Positions 27,372-36,957 are shown, numbered from the stretch's first letter. The stretch is DNA of 64,000 nt from JBMNGN01 sp050949865 (GCA_050949865.1 JBMNGN010000001.1:186001-250000); one strand, 5' to 3'. Notes: generated by a model from the sequence alone, not told the origin. Numbers and translations are program-made.

Positions 27372-28165
27372 CCCCTTTTTTCCCTCCCTAAAATTTTTAC
27401 CCATACCTTTCCCTGGGATGTTCCTGCCTTAACAATTATTGGCTCCTCAAGATTGTTGGCAAATTTAAAATCAAGGGACCCGTAATCTACAGCCGCATCC
27501 ATGCCGGCTGGCACATAGGCAACCCGCCTGCTGTGAGGGTGCCGTTCGATTACTTGCAAGCCCGCCTTTAATACTGCGTTATACAGAGTGCTGGACACCT
27601 GACATACCCCTCCGCCAAAGTCGTTTTCCCGACTGCCCATCAGTATAATTGGAGCAGGCAAATAGCCCCGTTCAACACTTCTGGGCCCTACTACTTCGTT
27701 AAACGAAAAGGGCTCCTTTGGCCAGACCACGATATTATTTATACCTTGGGCGGCCAGACTAATGTTGGTATGACGGCTGAAGGTTCCTCCAATCCAAGTT
27801 TCATAATAACCCAGTGGTTGGTTGGCTTGTTCCAAATCCTCAGCCGAATATTCAGTTTGAATCAGGACTTCTTCCAATTCTATACAGGCATATTCTTCAG
27901 CAGCTAATATTTTTTCCACCGTAGCTTCAACATCGATTATCTTTCCAGGTTTAGGGGGTATTACCTTTCCGGTATCTTTATCCAGCCCTGGCTCCTGCCG
28001 AAGGGCCTGGTTTTTTATGGCCAATTCTTCTACTACCATTTGGACTTCATCCGGCAACAACCCGGATAATTCTTGCCCTTCAACCATTACTCCGGCTTTA
28101 ACTCCGTATAAATGCCTTTCGATTTTGTCCAGCCAGGTATTCATTACCGACAGGCTAATCAACAT
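27368..28165 (-). CDS. VanW-family protein
   Basis: A protein of at least 265 residues with the VanW domain: FSFNEVVGPRSVERGYLPAP, GGGVCQVSSTLYNAV and ERHPHSRRVAYVPAGMDAA. VanW proteins are cell-surface associated in Firmicutes; function unknown. A short N-terminal hydrophobic stretch suggests a membrane anchor. The 28165 ATG has no ribosome binding site. GGGGTGAGGT lies 40 bases upstream, and the frame stays open to there (about 16 codons) but offers no ATG, GTG or TTG. The true start is therefore uncertain. Confidence 0.8.
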   Translation of the reverse strand: MLISLSVMNTWLDKIERHLYGVKAGVMVEGQELSGLLPDEVQMVVEELAIKNQALRQEPGLDKDTGKVIPPKPGKIIDVEATVEKILAAEEYACIELEEVLIQTEYSAEDLEQANQPLGYYETWIGGTFSRHTNISLAAQGINNIVVWPKEPFSFNEVVGPRSVERGYLPAPIILMGSRENDFGGGVCQVSSTLYNAVLKAGLQVIERHPHSRRVAYVPAGMDAAVDYGSLDFKFANNLEEPIIVKAGTSQGKVWVKILGREKRG

Positions 28166-28278
28166 GCCGATTATTAATACGGGACGATTGCTAAATAATC
28201 TAACTAAATGACCTCACCCCTTCTTACAGCCTTGCCTTTTAGAATTAATATTCGCTAGAGGGTTAGTCTATGCGGCTA

Positions 28279-28340
28279 AAAAAAACCCCATTATCCTAAG
28301 AGGGTACTTCTGTTCTATTCAGCTGCCTGAAGGGGTAAGA
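28279..28340 (-). promoter_or_regulatory. Structured, T-rich leader between pnp and the vanW-like gene
   Basis: On the minus strand ACCCC and GGGGT bracket about 50 bases with an internal TTCAG/CTGAA hairpin, and the distal arm runs into eight T (28286-28279). This could be a multibranched terminator or an attenuator ahead of the vanW-like gene. It does not match a riboswitch class that I recognise. Confidence 0.3.
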
Positions 28341-28362
28341 TATAAAAAGGCCTAAAAATGCA

Positions 28363-28388
28363 AATAAACCGAGTTCACTCGGTTTATT
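28363..28388 (-). terminator. Terminator hairpin after pnp
   Basis: A perfect 11-bp inverted repeat AATAAACCGAG/CTCGGTTTATT with a 4-base loop, 25 bases after the pnp stop. The 3' arm ends in TTTATT and is followed by TGCATTTTT, a moderate T-tract on the minus strand. Confidence 0.8.
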
Positions 28389-28413
28389 ACGTTTCTTTAT
28401 ATCGTGGCTCGGT

Positions 28414-30531
28414 CTAATTCTTGCCTGGTTTAATAGTGTTCTTTAACACTGCCTTTCTGGAAAGATTTATTCTGCCCTGTTTGTCGATTTCGGTAACTTT
28501 TACCAGTATTTCATCCCCAATATCTACTACATCTTTAACCCGGTTAACCCTTTCCTCGGCCAGTTGCGATATATGGACTAATCCTTCTTTGCCCTGAGTA
28601 CCCAACACTCCCGGGATTATTTCAACAAAGGCGCCAAAATCCATAATCCGCTTAACGGTTCCCAGGTAAGTCTTGCCAACCTCTACCTCTGCAATTATGG
28701 ACTCAATATAATACTTGGCTTTTTTAGCCGCTTCCTCATCATTGGTTACAATAAACAGGCTTCCATCATCTTCAATATCAATTTTACACCCGGTTTCATC
28801 TACAATCTTATGAATGGTTTTTCCGCCCGGACCGATGACTTCCCTGATTTTATCCGGCGGGATCTGCATTCGGGTTAAACGAGGTGCGTAAGGAGATAGC
28901 TCAGGATTGGGTTTTGCTATTACCTCCAGCATTTTATCCATAATATAGAGCCTGCCTTCCCGAGCCTTCTCTAAAGCAGCCTTAATTATCTCCCGGTTAA
29001 CCCCGCTGATTTTGATATCCATTTGGATAGCAGTAACCCCTTTTGCAGTACCGGCCAGCTTAAAATCCATATCCCCCAGAGCATCCTCAATCCCCTGGAT
29101 GTCAGTTAAAATCGCAAATTTGTCTTCACCTTTAACCAATCCCATAGCGATACCTGATACCGGAGCTTTAATCGGGACTCCGGCATGCATAAGAGAAAGG
29201 GTACTGCCACATACACTGGCCATAGAACTTGAACCGTTAGATTCAAGGACTTCAGAAACCACCCTGATGGTATAGGGGAATTCCTCTTCAGAAGGCAGAA
29301 CCGCTAATAAAGCTCTTTCTGCCAGAGCGCCATGCCCTATCTCCCTGCGTCCGGGGCCGCGCATCGGTTTGGTTTCACCAGTACTATATGGGGGAAAATT
29401 ATAATGATGGATATATCGTTTGGATTCTTCTACCCCCAGTCCATCAAGTCTTTGTTCCTCACTGGTAGCCCCCAGGGTAGTTACCGATAAAACCTGGGTT
29501 TGCCCGCGAGTAAACAGTCCTGAACCATGTGGACGAGGCAAATAACCGACTTCGCAGCTAATAGGTCTTATTTCGTCCAAGGCCCTACCATCTACTCTTT
29601 CCCCATCTTCCAATATCATGATCCTGACTATTTCCTTCAGGAATTTATCAATTATTTCGCCTACCTGTTTAGTATCATCCGGGTACGCCTCGGCAAAATG
29701 CTCAAGTATAGCTATCTTAGCTTCATCCATCTGGGTCTCACGCTGTTTCTTGTCTGGGTCCCTCACCGCTTTATCTAGTAATGGGTAGGCGTATTCCCTA
29801 ACGGTATTTTCCAGTTCTTCATTGACTGGTGGGTCGATAACCTGGAGCTTTTCTTTACCCAGTTCCTGAATAATTGGCTCTTGAAAAGCAACTATCTTTT
29901 TTATCTCTTCATGCCCAAAAAAGATGGCTTCGAGGATTGTCTCCTCCGGAACCTGGTTGGCACTGCCTTCTACCATCATAATAGCATCCTTGGTTCCGGC
30001 TATTACTATATGCATCTCAGTTTTATACAACTGTTCCAGGGTAGGATTGATAATCAATTCTCCGTCAACCATTCCAACAACTACCGCAGCCACCGGACCA
30101 GCGAAGGGAATGTTCGAAATATTAAGCGCCACAGATGCACCGATAATGGCGGTAACATCAGGGGTATTATCCTTTTCAACTGATAATACCGTGGCAACAA
30201 TGTGTACGTCGTTCTTAAATCCCTTAGGAAATAACGGCCTGATGGGTCTGTCTATCAACCTGGCTGACAGGGTAGCCAATTCAGTTGCTCTACCCTCTCT
30301 TTTAATAAAACCACCCGGTATTTTACCAGCCGCATACTGCTTTTCCTCGTAATCAACTGTTAATGGGAAAAAATCAATCCCTTCCCTTGGTTCCTTTGAA
30401 GCAGTTGCAGTAACTAAAACAACGGTGTCACCATATCTGATCACCGCTGCTCCATTGGCTTGCTTGGCGACTTGTCCTACCTCAACTATTAGTGGTCTTC
30501 CTGCTATCTCGGTCTGGTATTTGTGAACTAT
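28414..30531 (-). CDS. pnp: Polyribonucleotide nucleotidyltransferase (PNPase), apparent ATA start
   Basis: A 3'-5' exoribonuclease with two RNase PH-like domains, a KH domain (IPPDKIREVIGPGGKTI) and a C-terminal S1 domain (VGKTYLGTVKRIMDFGAFVEI). The first standard codon in frame is GTG at 30444, but homology continues upstream (TEIAGRPLIVEVGQVAKQAN) to 30531, where ATA lies seven bases after AGGAGG (30539-30544). From ATA the protein is 705 residues, the size of Bacillus PNPase. No ATG, GTG or TTG exists in frame between that site and GTG 30444. Confidence 0.9.
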   Translation of the reverse strand: MVHKYQTEIAGRPLIVEVGQVAKQANGAAVIRYGDTVVLVTATASKEPREGIDFFPLTVDYEEKQYAAGKIPGGFIKREGRATELATLSARLIDRPIRPLFPKGFKNDVHIVATVLSVEKDNTPDVTAIIGASVALNISNIPFAGPVAAVVVGMVDGELIINPTLEQLYKTEMHIVIAGTKDAIMMVEGSANQVPEETILEAIFFGHEEIKKIVAFQEPIIQELGKEKLQVIDPPVNEELENTVREYAYPLLDKAVRDPDKKQRETQMDEAKIAILEHFAEAYPDDTKQVGEIIDKFLKEIVRIMILEDGERVDGRALDEIRPISCEVGYLPRPHGSGLFTRGQTQVLSVTTLGATSEEQRLDGLGVEESKRYIHHYNFPPYSTGETKPMRGPGRREIGHGALAERALLAVLPSEEEFPYTIRVVSEVLESNGSSSMASVCGSTLSLMHAGVPIKAPVSGIAMGLVKGEDKFAILTDIQGIEDALGDMDFKLAGTAKGVTAIQMDIKISGVNREIIKAALEKAREGRLYIMDKMLEVIAKPNPELSPYAPRLTRMQIPPDKIREVIGPGGKTIHKIVDETGCKIDIEDDGSLFIVTNDEEAAKKAKYYIESIIAEVEVGKTYLGTVKRIMDFGAFVEIIPGVLGTQGKEGLVHISQLAEERVNRVKDVVDIGDEILVKVTEIDKQGRINLSRKAVLKNTIKPGKN

Positions 30532-30556
30532 ATTTATTCCTCCTTTCGATAAAGGT

Positions 30557-30579
30557 AAAGAGCGGCTTTACCGCTCTTT
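30557..30579 (-). terminator. Hairpin between rpsO and pnp
   Basis: A 9-bp stem AAAGAGCGG/CCGCTCTTT with a 5-base loop touches the rpsO stop codon; the following tract is only ACCTTT. It may be a weak terminator or a processing hairpin like those between rpsO and pnp in other bacteria. Confidence 0.6.
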
Positions 30580-30848
30580 TATCGGCGTAAACCAAGCCGG
30601 TTAACGATATTTCGGTATCGCTCAAACTCGTTGTTCTTCAGGTATTCCAGTAAAGAACGCCGCTGCCCCACCATTTTAAGTAAGCCCCTTCTGGAATGAT
30701 GGTCCTTTTTGTTATTCTTCAAGTGTTCATTCAAATAGTTTATGCGTTCGGTAAGAATTGCTATTTGAACTTCAGGAGAGCCAGTATCATTTTCATGAAT
30801 TTGATACTGCTTGATTATTTGTTCTTTCTGGGTAGGCGTCAATGCCAA
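30579..30848 (-). CDS. rpsO: Ribosomal protein S15
   Basis: An 89-residue primary 16S rRNA-binding protein. The TTG at 30848 (M-ALTPTQKE...) is chosen because GGAGGT ends seven bases before it and the length is then exactly the S15 norm; an earlier in-frame TTG overlaps the ribosome binding site itself. Conserved DTGSPEVQIA, DHHSRRGLL and RRSLLEYL are present. Between ribF and pnp as in Bacillus. Confidence 0.96.
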   Translation of the reverse strand: MALTPTQKEQIIKQYQIHENDTGSPEVQIAILTERINYLNEHLKNNKKDHHSRRGLLKMVGQRRSLLEYLKNNEFERYRNIVNRLGLRR

Positions 30849-30863
30849 ACTTTTCACCTCCAA

Positions 30864-31000
30864 TTTTAATCGCCACTGACCAAGGTACCGTCGGTGAGCT
30901 CGGCTACCCTAGGCTGTGGTTATGATACCTGGTATAACCTGCCTTTCCCAATTCACTTTACACATAGAATATACCAACCGGCGCATATTTTATACTGTTT
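30864..31000 (-). promoter_or_regulatory. Possible S15 leader RNA
   Basis: The rpsO 5' region contains several inverted repeats, including GGTTAT/ATAACC around a 10-base loop and GC-rich arms close to the start. S15 represses its own mRNA through leader structures in several bacteria. I could not match a specific family by eye. Confidence 0.25.
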
Positions 31001-31045
31001 ATAAACAAAGTAATTTTAGCATAGCTATCCATAAAAGTAAATCTC

Positions 31046-31990
31046 TCAAGGCTCAATCCCTGCAAGAGAAGTAATAAAAGCAGCTTTTTCACAGTCTAAT
31101 TTGATCTGTTTTACTAATTCCTCAACAGAAGCAAATCGCTGTTCATCGCGGATCTTTTCCAGGAACTCCAATTTGACCGTTTCTCCATAGATGTCCTGAG
31201 CAAAATCCAGCAGATGTACCTCGACTGATGTAGGATAAACCTTATGAAAAGTCGGTTTTTGGCCGATATTCACTACCGCCCTATGTTTATTTCCCCTCAC
31301 CCAGGCAAAAGCGGCATATACCCCTCTTCCGGGGATACTCAAATCTTGATCATACTCCAGGTTGGCAGTTGGAAACCCCAGGCGTAAACCCCTGTGCTCC
31401 CCTTCTATGACCTTTCCTTCTATTATGGGGCTGTAAGTTAGCATATCCCTGGCACCAGTAATGTTGCCGGCCTCCAATAACCTTCTTATAGCACTGCTTG
31501 AAACAATCTCTCCCTCAAATAATACCGGAGGAATAATATGTACTTGGAAATTATATTTTAACCCGTATTTGACCATTAAGGGTGGATCACCCAGTCCTTT
31601 ATGGCCGAATGAATAATTAAACCCGATAAAAACTTCCTTAACCTTAAGCCGTTTAATCAGTATCCTTTCAACAAACTCTTCCGGAGTCCATCTCGATATT
31701 TCAGGGGTAAAGGAGTTATAAATCAATATATCTAATCCAAGTCTGCCAAGGAATTCCGATTTTCTCCCCAAATTAATCAACAGCTTAGGGGACTGATCGG
31801 GATTTATGATTTTCGAGGGATGGGGTTCAAAAATAAAGGCAGCGGCTAAACCATTATTTATTCTAGCCCTATTTACCATCTCTGTTATCAATCGCCTGTG
31901 GCCCAAATGTACCCCATCGAAATTGCCCAGGGCAAGATGCAGTGGTTTATCGGACGACTGGTAATTATTGACTTCTCTAATTATCTCCAT
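31046..31990 (-). CDS. ribF: Bifunctional riboflavin kinase/FAD synthetase
   Basis: A 314-residue enzyme making FMN then FAD. The N-terminal FMN adenylyltransferase domain has ALGNFDGVHLGHRRLI; the C-terminal flavokinase has HRGLRLGFPTANL and GVYAAFAWV. Six bases downstream of truB, as in the Bacillus truB-ribC order. Confidence 0.95.
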   Translation of the reverse strand: MEIIREVNNYQSSDKPLHLALGNFDGVHLGHRRLITEMVNRARINNGLAAAFIFEPHPSKIINPDQSPKLLINLGRKSEFLGRLGLDILIYNSFTPEISRWTPEEFVERILIKRLKVKEVFIGFNYSFGHKGLGDPPLMVKYGLKYNFQVHIIPPVLFEGEIVSSSAIRRLLEAGNITGARDMLTYSPIIEGKVIEGEHRGLRLGFPTANLEYDQDLSIPGRGVYAAFAWVRGNKHRAVVNIGQKPTFHKVYPTSVEVHLLDFAQDIYGETVKLEFLEKIRDEQRFASVEELVKQIKLDCEKAAFITSLAGIEP

Positions 31991-31996
31991 ATCTTA

Positions 31997-32908
31997 CTAA
32001 AACTCCCCGTTTTCTTTATGGTTTAAAACCCTTATTGGTTTAAGCAAACAAACATCATTGCCATCCAATACCTTGGCGATGGCCAACAAACAGCCAGCAG
32101 CGGTGTATAACCTGACTTTACCCTGGTGTTGCCCCTTCTTCCCAGGTATAATCCCCCCATTTTTAACTCTTTGTTCCTCACTAGGGGTCAGGGTATAACT
32201 GTCCATATTTTGAATTGGATAGTCCAGGGGCAGGATGTGTTTCCTTATATTAAGCCTATTACCCGCCAATGACTCAAGATTAACCGCATCATTAAGGCTA
32301 AAAACCCCAGACCTGGTGCGGACAAGCCTGGACATAAAGGCGCCGGTTCCCAGTCTTTCTCCAATATCATGACATAAGGTTCTTATATAGGTTCCAGAAG
32401 AACATAATACCCTTACAGTTAGGATAGGCAAACCTTTTGAACATGATAGTTGCAGGAGCTCCAGAGCAGTAATGGTAATATTCCTGGCCTTTCTCTCCAC
32501 AGTAATACCTTTCCTGGCTAATGTGTACAACCTTTGCCCTTTATGGTGAACTGCCGAATACATGGGGGGTAATTGCTTTATATTGCCTTGAAACGACTTA
32601 AGTATATCGTACAGCTTCTCTTTAGAATACTCTACCTTACCTGTATAGGTTATATTGCCCCAAGCATCCTGGGTATCAGATACCGCCCCTAAGGTCATGT
32701 CAGCCACATATTCTTTAGTCTCATCCTGGATATAAGGGATTATTCTGGTGCCACATCCTACTGCTACGGACAATACTCCACTTGCCATAGGGTCCAGGGT
32801 TCCTAAGTGCCCTATTTTTACCCTGGTATCAAAAAGGGGTTTTAATGCCCTAATAACATCATATGATGTTATTCCCTGGGGTTTATTAATATTTAAAAAG
32901 CCTTCCAA
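31997..32908 (-). CDS. truB: tRNA pseudouridine-55 synthase
   Basis: A 303-residue pseudouridine synthase modifying U55 of tRNAs. The catalytic Asp is in GHLGTLDPMASGVL (about residue 39), and the N-terminal GFLNINKPQGITSYDV is typical. It overlaps the upstream nrnA gene by 16 bases. Confidence 0.96.
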   Translation of the reverse strand: MEGFLNINKPQGITSYDVIRALKPLFDTRVKIGHLGTLDPMASGVLSVAVGCGTRIIPYIQDETKEYVADMTLGAVSDTQDAWGNITYTGKVEYSKEKLYDILKSFQGNIKQLPPMYSAVHHKGQRLYTLARKGITVERKARNITITALELLQLSCSKGLPILTVRVLCSSGTYIRTLCHDIGERLGTGAFMSRLVRTRSGVFSLNDAVNLESLAGNRLNIRKHILPLDYPIQNMDSYTLTPSEEQRVKNGGIIPGKKGQHQGKVRLYTAAGCLLAIAKVLDGNDVCLLKPIRVLNHKENGEF

Positions 32909-33873
32909 TACTGAACCACTTCCCTGACCCGCTCAACAACCTTGCGGCTAATTTCCTCTAATTCCCCGATTTGAACTGCACCAGCTGCTTGGTTATGACC
33001 GCCTCCCCCGTAATATTCAGCTATCCTGGCTACATCTATCTTACCTTTGGATCTGAAACCTATTTTTATCGTACTGGGAGCGGTTTCCCGAAATAGCATC
33101 CCTACTTCAACCCCTTTAATCATTCGGGTGTAGTTTATAATCCCTTCCGGGTGGTAATTTTGAGCATTCAACGATTCTATTACTTTCAGAGGCAGTATCA
33201 TCCAGGCAATTTTCCCATCTTCGGAAAATTTTATGCTTCTTAAAGCCTCTCCCAGCAATAAAACCTCTTCTGGAGGTTTTGACTCGAATAGGTTTATCCT
33301 GGCTTCGTCAACACTGGCCCCTAATTCAATTAGTTTGGCTGCCATTTGCATGGTTCTGCTGGTGGTATTAGCATTCATAAAACTCCCTGTATCCATAACT
33401 ATCCCTGCATATAATGCCGCAGCCATTTCAGCAGTTATCTCTACCTTCATGGTGTTAAGCAAATCATAGACTATTTCCGCAGTTGCAGCTGCCCTTGGAT
33501 CCACATAATTATAGTGGCCAAACCCCTTGTTGGTTTTGTGATGATCAATATTGAACCAGCATTCGGCTGCCGGCAACCAACGATAAAAAACTTCCCCAAT
33601 TCTCTGTTCATCCGAACAATCTAAGAAAATTATATTTTTAACCCTGGGCATGTTTTCCCTGGCTTGCTGGATCAAATCCACATTTGCCAGGTAAAAATAA
33701 ATAGAAGGAACTGAATCTTCCAGGAACATCTCAACTTTTTTCCCTTTTGATTTCAGTCCCATGTACAAGGCCAGAATAGAGCCTATACAATCACCATCGG
33801 GTATGCTGTGTCCAACAATTATATAATTATCACGCATTAAGAGTTGTTCGCCAACCTCAAGCAATGAGTTCAT
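32893..33873 (-). CDS. nrnA: DHH-family nanoRNase/pAp phosphatase
   Basis: A 326-residue DHH/DHHA1 phosphoesterase that degrades very short RNAs and 3'-phosphoadenosine 5'-phosphate. The four DHH motifs are visible: GHSIPDGDCIGS, IFLDCSDE, NIDHHKTN and MDTGSF; the C-terminal DHHA1 has GGGGHNQAAGA. Lies between rbfA and truB, a common Firmicutes arrangement. Confidence 0.92.
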   Translation of the reverse strand: MNSLLEVGEQLLMRDNYIIVGHSIPDGDCIGSILALYMGLKSKGKKVEMFLEDSVPSIYFYLANVDLIQQARENMPRVKNIIFLDCSDEQRIGEVFYRWLPAAECWFNIDHHKTNKGFGHYNYVDPRAAATAEIVYDLLNTMKVEITAEMAAALYAGIVMDTGSFMNANTTSRTMQMAAKLIELGASVDEARINLFESKPPEEVLLLGEALRSIKFSEDGKIAWMILPLKVIESLNAQNYHPEGIINYTRMIKGVEVGMLFRETAPSTIKIGFRSKGKIDVARIAEYYGGGGHNQAAGAVQIGELEEISRKVVERVREVVQYWKAF

Positions 33874-33875
33874 AA

Positions 33876-34241
33876 TTACTCCTTTTTGATTTCTTCAGCC
33901 TTAATTTCCTCCAGCAGTGTAGCTATTCTTATCCCATGCTCGATAGATTTATCCAGTCTAAACTCAATCTCAGGAGCATGTCTTAATTGGATTTCCTTTG
34001 ATAACTGAGTTCTTATATAACCCTTGGCTTTTTCCAATACTTTTATGGTTTCCTTTTGCTTAATACTATCACCCAGGATACTGACATTAATCTTAGCGTG
34101 ACTTAAATCACTGGCCACTTCCACTCTGGTAATGGAAACCGTAGAAAAATCAATCCGCGGATCCTTAATCTCTTTCCGGATAATTTCTGATACCGCACGC
34201 TTAATCTCCACTGATACGCGCTCTTGCCTTCGCTTACTCAT
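33876..34241 (-). CDS. rbfA: Ribosome-binding factor A
   Basis: A 121-residue KH-like 30S maturation factor. SKRRQERVSVEIKRAVSEI and the RIDFSTVSITRVEVASDLSHAKI block are characteristic. Two bases upstream of nrnA and 62 bases after infB. Confidence 0.95.
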   Translation of the reverse strand: MSKRRQERVSVEIKRAVSEIIRKEIKDPRIDFSTVSITRVEVASDLSHAKINVSILGDSIKQKETIKVLEKAKGYIRTQLSKEIQLRHAPEIEFRLDKSIEHGIRIATLLEEIKAEEIKKE

Positions 34242-34303
34242 TAGTATCCCTCAGTTCGAAACATTTTTTCTTAATCTATACCGCTCTATTTATTAGCAAA
34301 GGT

Positions 34304-36625
34304 CTATAATTCCCTCGGTACTTCTTCAAGGATATAAGCCTCAATGACATCCCCTTCTTTAATATCAGCAAAGTCCTTAATACCTATTCCGCATTCATAG
34401 TTCTCCAGAACCTCTTTAACGTCATCTTTAAACCGCCTTAAGGACAACAGTTTTCCCTCATAGACTATAACTCCATTGCGCAGTACCCTCACATTAGAGT
34501 TGCGCTGAATTTTTCCGTCATTGACATATGAGCCGGCAATAGCCCCTACATTCGGAACCTTGAAAACCTGCCGCACTTCTGCCCTGCCCAGGTAGACCTC
34601 TTTGTATTCAGGATCAAGCAATCCAACCATGGCCTTTTTGACATCTTCTATAGCTTCATAAATTATCCGGTAAAGCCGAATATCGATATTTTCCAGTTCG
34701 GCATATTTCCTGGCTTTATTATCGGGCCGTACATTAAACCCTAAAATAATAGCATTGGAAGCTGAAGCGAAGTTTACGTCAGTTTCCGTGATCGCACCTA
34801 CTGCGGAATGAATAACATTTACCTTTACTTCTTCGGTGCTTAATCTTAATAATGATTGAGTCAGGGCTTCAATAGATCCCTGTACGTCACCCTTTATAAT
34901 CAGGTTTAATTCCTTAATATCAGAATTTTGCATCTGCTTAAAGAAATCATCTAATGAGACTCGGCTGCTCTTCTTTTGTTCTTCAAGTTTCTTCTCACTC
35001 AACCTCAGGCTTATTACTTCTTTGGCTATTTTTTCATCACAGACCAGTACTTTCTCCCCTACTTCGGGGACATCTGACCAACCAGTAATTTCTACGGGCA
35101 TGGATGGGTGGGCTTTTTCCACCCTTCTTCCTTTATCATCAGTCATAGCTCTTACTCTACAAATATTGCTGCCGCAGATCAGCGAATCGCCTATTTTGAG
35201 AGTACCTTTTAGAACTAGTACTGTAGCAACTGCCCCTTTTCCTTTGTCCAGTTGGCCTTCAAGAACTATTCCATCGGCTGGCCGGTTAGGGTTGGCCTTA
35301 ATTTCATGCATTTCAGCTACTAACAATATCATTTCTAATAGATTATCTATTCCCATACCCGTTTTGGCAGACACCGGCACAAATATGGTATCTCCGCCCC
35401 ATTCTTCAGGGACTATTTGATATTCTGTCAACTGCTCCATAACCCTTTGAGGATTGGCATCCGGTTTATCAGTTTTATTTACTGCCACAATAAAAGGTAC
35501 ATTAGCGGCTCTAATATGGTTTATGGCCTCAACGGTTTGAGGCATCACCCCGTCATCTGCTGCAACAACTAATACAACGATATCAGTGAGATTAGCACCC
35601 CTTGCCCGCATGGCAGTAAACGCTTCATGGCCCGGTGTATCTATGAAAGTAATTTTATTATTATTGACTGTAACCTGGTAGGCGCCAATATGTTGGGTAA
35701 TACCGCCTGCTTCTCCAGAGACTACATCCGACTTGCGGATCCGGTCAAGGAGGGAGGTCTTACCATGATCAACATGGCCCATTACTGTAACCACCGGCGG
35801 CCTGGGTTTCAAGCTGGCTTCATCATCAATAATCTCCTCCAGGATCTTTTCCTCTTCAGAAATTATTCTCTCTACTTTCACTTCATACAAGCTGGCAACT
35901 ATTTCGGCGGTATCAAAATCTATACTCTGATTTATCGAAGCCATTGTTCCTAGTTCCATCAATTTTTTCATTATCTCTGCCGAACTCTTATTCATTTTTT
36001 CCGCCAATTCACGTACGGTGATCTTGTCATCTATTTGGATTACATCGGGAGTGACCTGTGCCAGGTGATCCTCCTTTTTTCTTTTATGCTTCGGTTTTCT
36101 GAAAGGACGGCTATAATCCTTTCTAGGAACCTCATTGAGATTTCTTTGAGATTCATTATCATTACCCCGGGCAGGTTGTTTTTTGGCAGCTTTCGACTTG
36201 ATTTTTTGTTTGTCCGAATCTTTAGCCACTTTATTAGCAACAAGGCTGCTCTCCACATTATGTTGCGCATTCACCGGCCTACCAGCCTTATCCTGTTCCT
36301 TCCTGATGGTTTTATCCTTATTAACGCCCACTGGTTTTCTGGCTTTTTTGGTAGTTTGAGCTCTATCTGCGGGTTCTTTGGGGGCAGCCGGTTGTGGTGG
36401 TTGTGGTTTTGGGACGATTTGTTGCGGTTTTGGTACGTCCACCGGGCTATCTACAGTTTTCGTAGTATCAGTTTTTAAACGATTTCTAACCCAGTTAGCC
36501 TGAGATTCTTCCATGGTGCTCATATGGTTTTTAACATTCAGACCCAGGTTTTGCAGGGTTAGAACCATATCTTTACTCGTTATTCCTAATTCTTTTGCCA
36601 ATTCATGAACTCTTATTTTAGCCAT
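34304..36625 (-). CDS. infB: Translation initiation factor IF-2
   Basis: A 773-residue GTPase delivering initiator tRNA to the 30S subunit. It has an N-terminal IF2-N domain, a basic Pro/Lys-rich linker (about 55-185), a second IF2-N-like domain, then the G domain with GHVDHGKTSLLD, DTPGHEAF and NKTDKPDA, and domains II-IV. Its start overlaps ylxQ by 13 bases. Confidence 0.97.
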   Translation of the reverse strand: MAKIRVHELAKELGITSKDMVLTLQNLGLNVKNHMSTMEESQANWVRNRLKTDTTKTVDSPVDVPKPQQIVPKPQPPQPAAPKEPADRAQTTKKARKPVGVNKDKTIRKEQDKAGRPVNAQHNVESSLVANKVAKDSDKQKIKSKAAKKQPARGNDNESQRNLNEVPRKDYSRPFRKPKHKRKKEDHLAQVTPDVIQIDDKITVRELAEKMNKSSAEIMKKLMELGTMASINQSIDFDTAEIVASLYEVKVERIISEEEKILEEIIDDEASLKPRPPVVTVMGHVDHGKTSLLDRIRKSDVVSGEAGGITQHIGAYQVTVNNNKITFIDTPGHEAFTAMRARGANLTDIVVLVVAADDGVMPQTVEAINHIRAANVPFIVAVNKTDKPDANPQRVMEQLTEYQIVPEEWGGDTIFVPVSAKTGMGIDNLLEMILLVAEMHEIKANPNRPADGIVLEGQLDKGKGAVATVLVLKGTLKIGDSLICGSNICRVRAMTDDKGRRVEKAHPSMPVEITGWSDVPEVGEKVLVCDEKIAKEVISLRLSEKKLEEQKKSSRVSLDDFFKQMQNSDIKELNLIIKGDVQGSIEALTQSLLRLSTEEVKVNVIHSAVGAITETDVNFASASNAIILGFNVRPDNKARKYAELENIDIRLYRIIYEAIEDVKKAMVGLLDPEYKEVYLGRAEVRQVFKVPNVGAIAGSYVNDGKIQRNSNVRVLRNGVIVYEGKLLSLRRFKDDVKEVLENYECGIGIKDFADIKEGDVIEAYILEEVPREL

Positions 36626-36957
36626 TCAACCACCCCCATGATTTTTACCTCTACTCCTGCCGACTTTGCTGTATCGACAACTGTCTTGGCCAAATTCAGG
36701 TCATTAATAGTTATTGCAACCAGGTAGGCCTTTCCGACGCAAGCCCCAAGAGTATGTTTGTTCTCTAATTCTATCCACGGAATGTTCTGTTTTTGACATC
36801 TTGTAATAAGGTCGTTTTTACTCCTTGGTGCTATATCGGAACTACATATCAGCAGCTTTGCCTTACGGTTTTGCAAACTAGTCTTGGCTGCAAACGCTCC
36901 AGTAGAAACCTTACCTGCCTTATGGGCAAGTCCGATTATATTATAAATCCTTTTCAA
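36613..36957 (-). CDS. rplGA: L7Ae/L30e-family RNA-binding protein (YlxQ)
   Basis: A 114-residue L7Ae-like protein of the nusA-infB operon. IIGLAHKAGKVSTGAFAAKTSL and ALGACVGKAYLVAITIND suggest kink-turn RNA binding as in the Bacillus YlxQ/RplGA. Flanked by ylxR and infB. Confidence 0.92.
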   Translation of the reverse strand: MKRIYNIIGLAHKAGKVSTGAFAAKTSLQNRKAKLLICSSDIAPRSKNDLITRCQKQNIPWIELENKHTLGACVGKAYLVAITINDLNLAKTVVDTAKSAGVEVKIMGVVEWLK

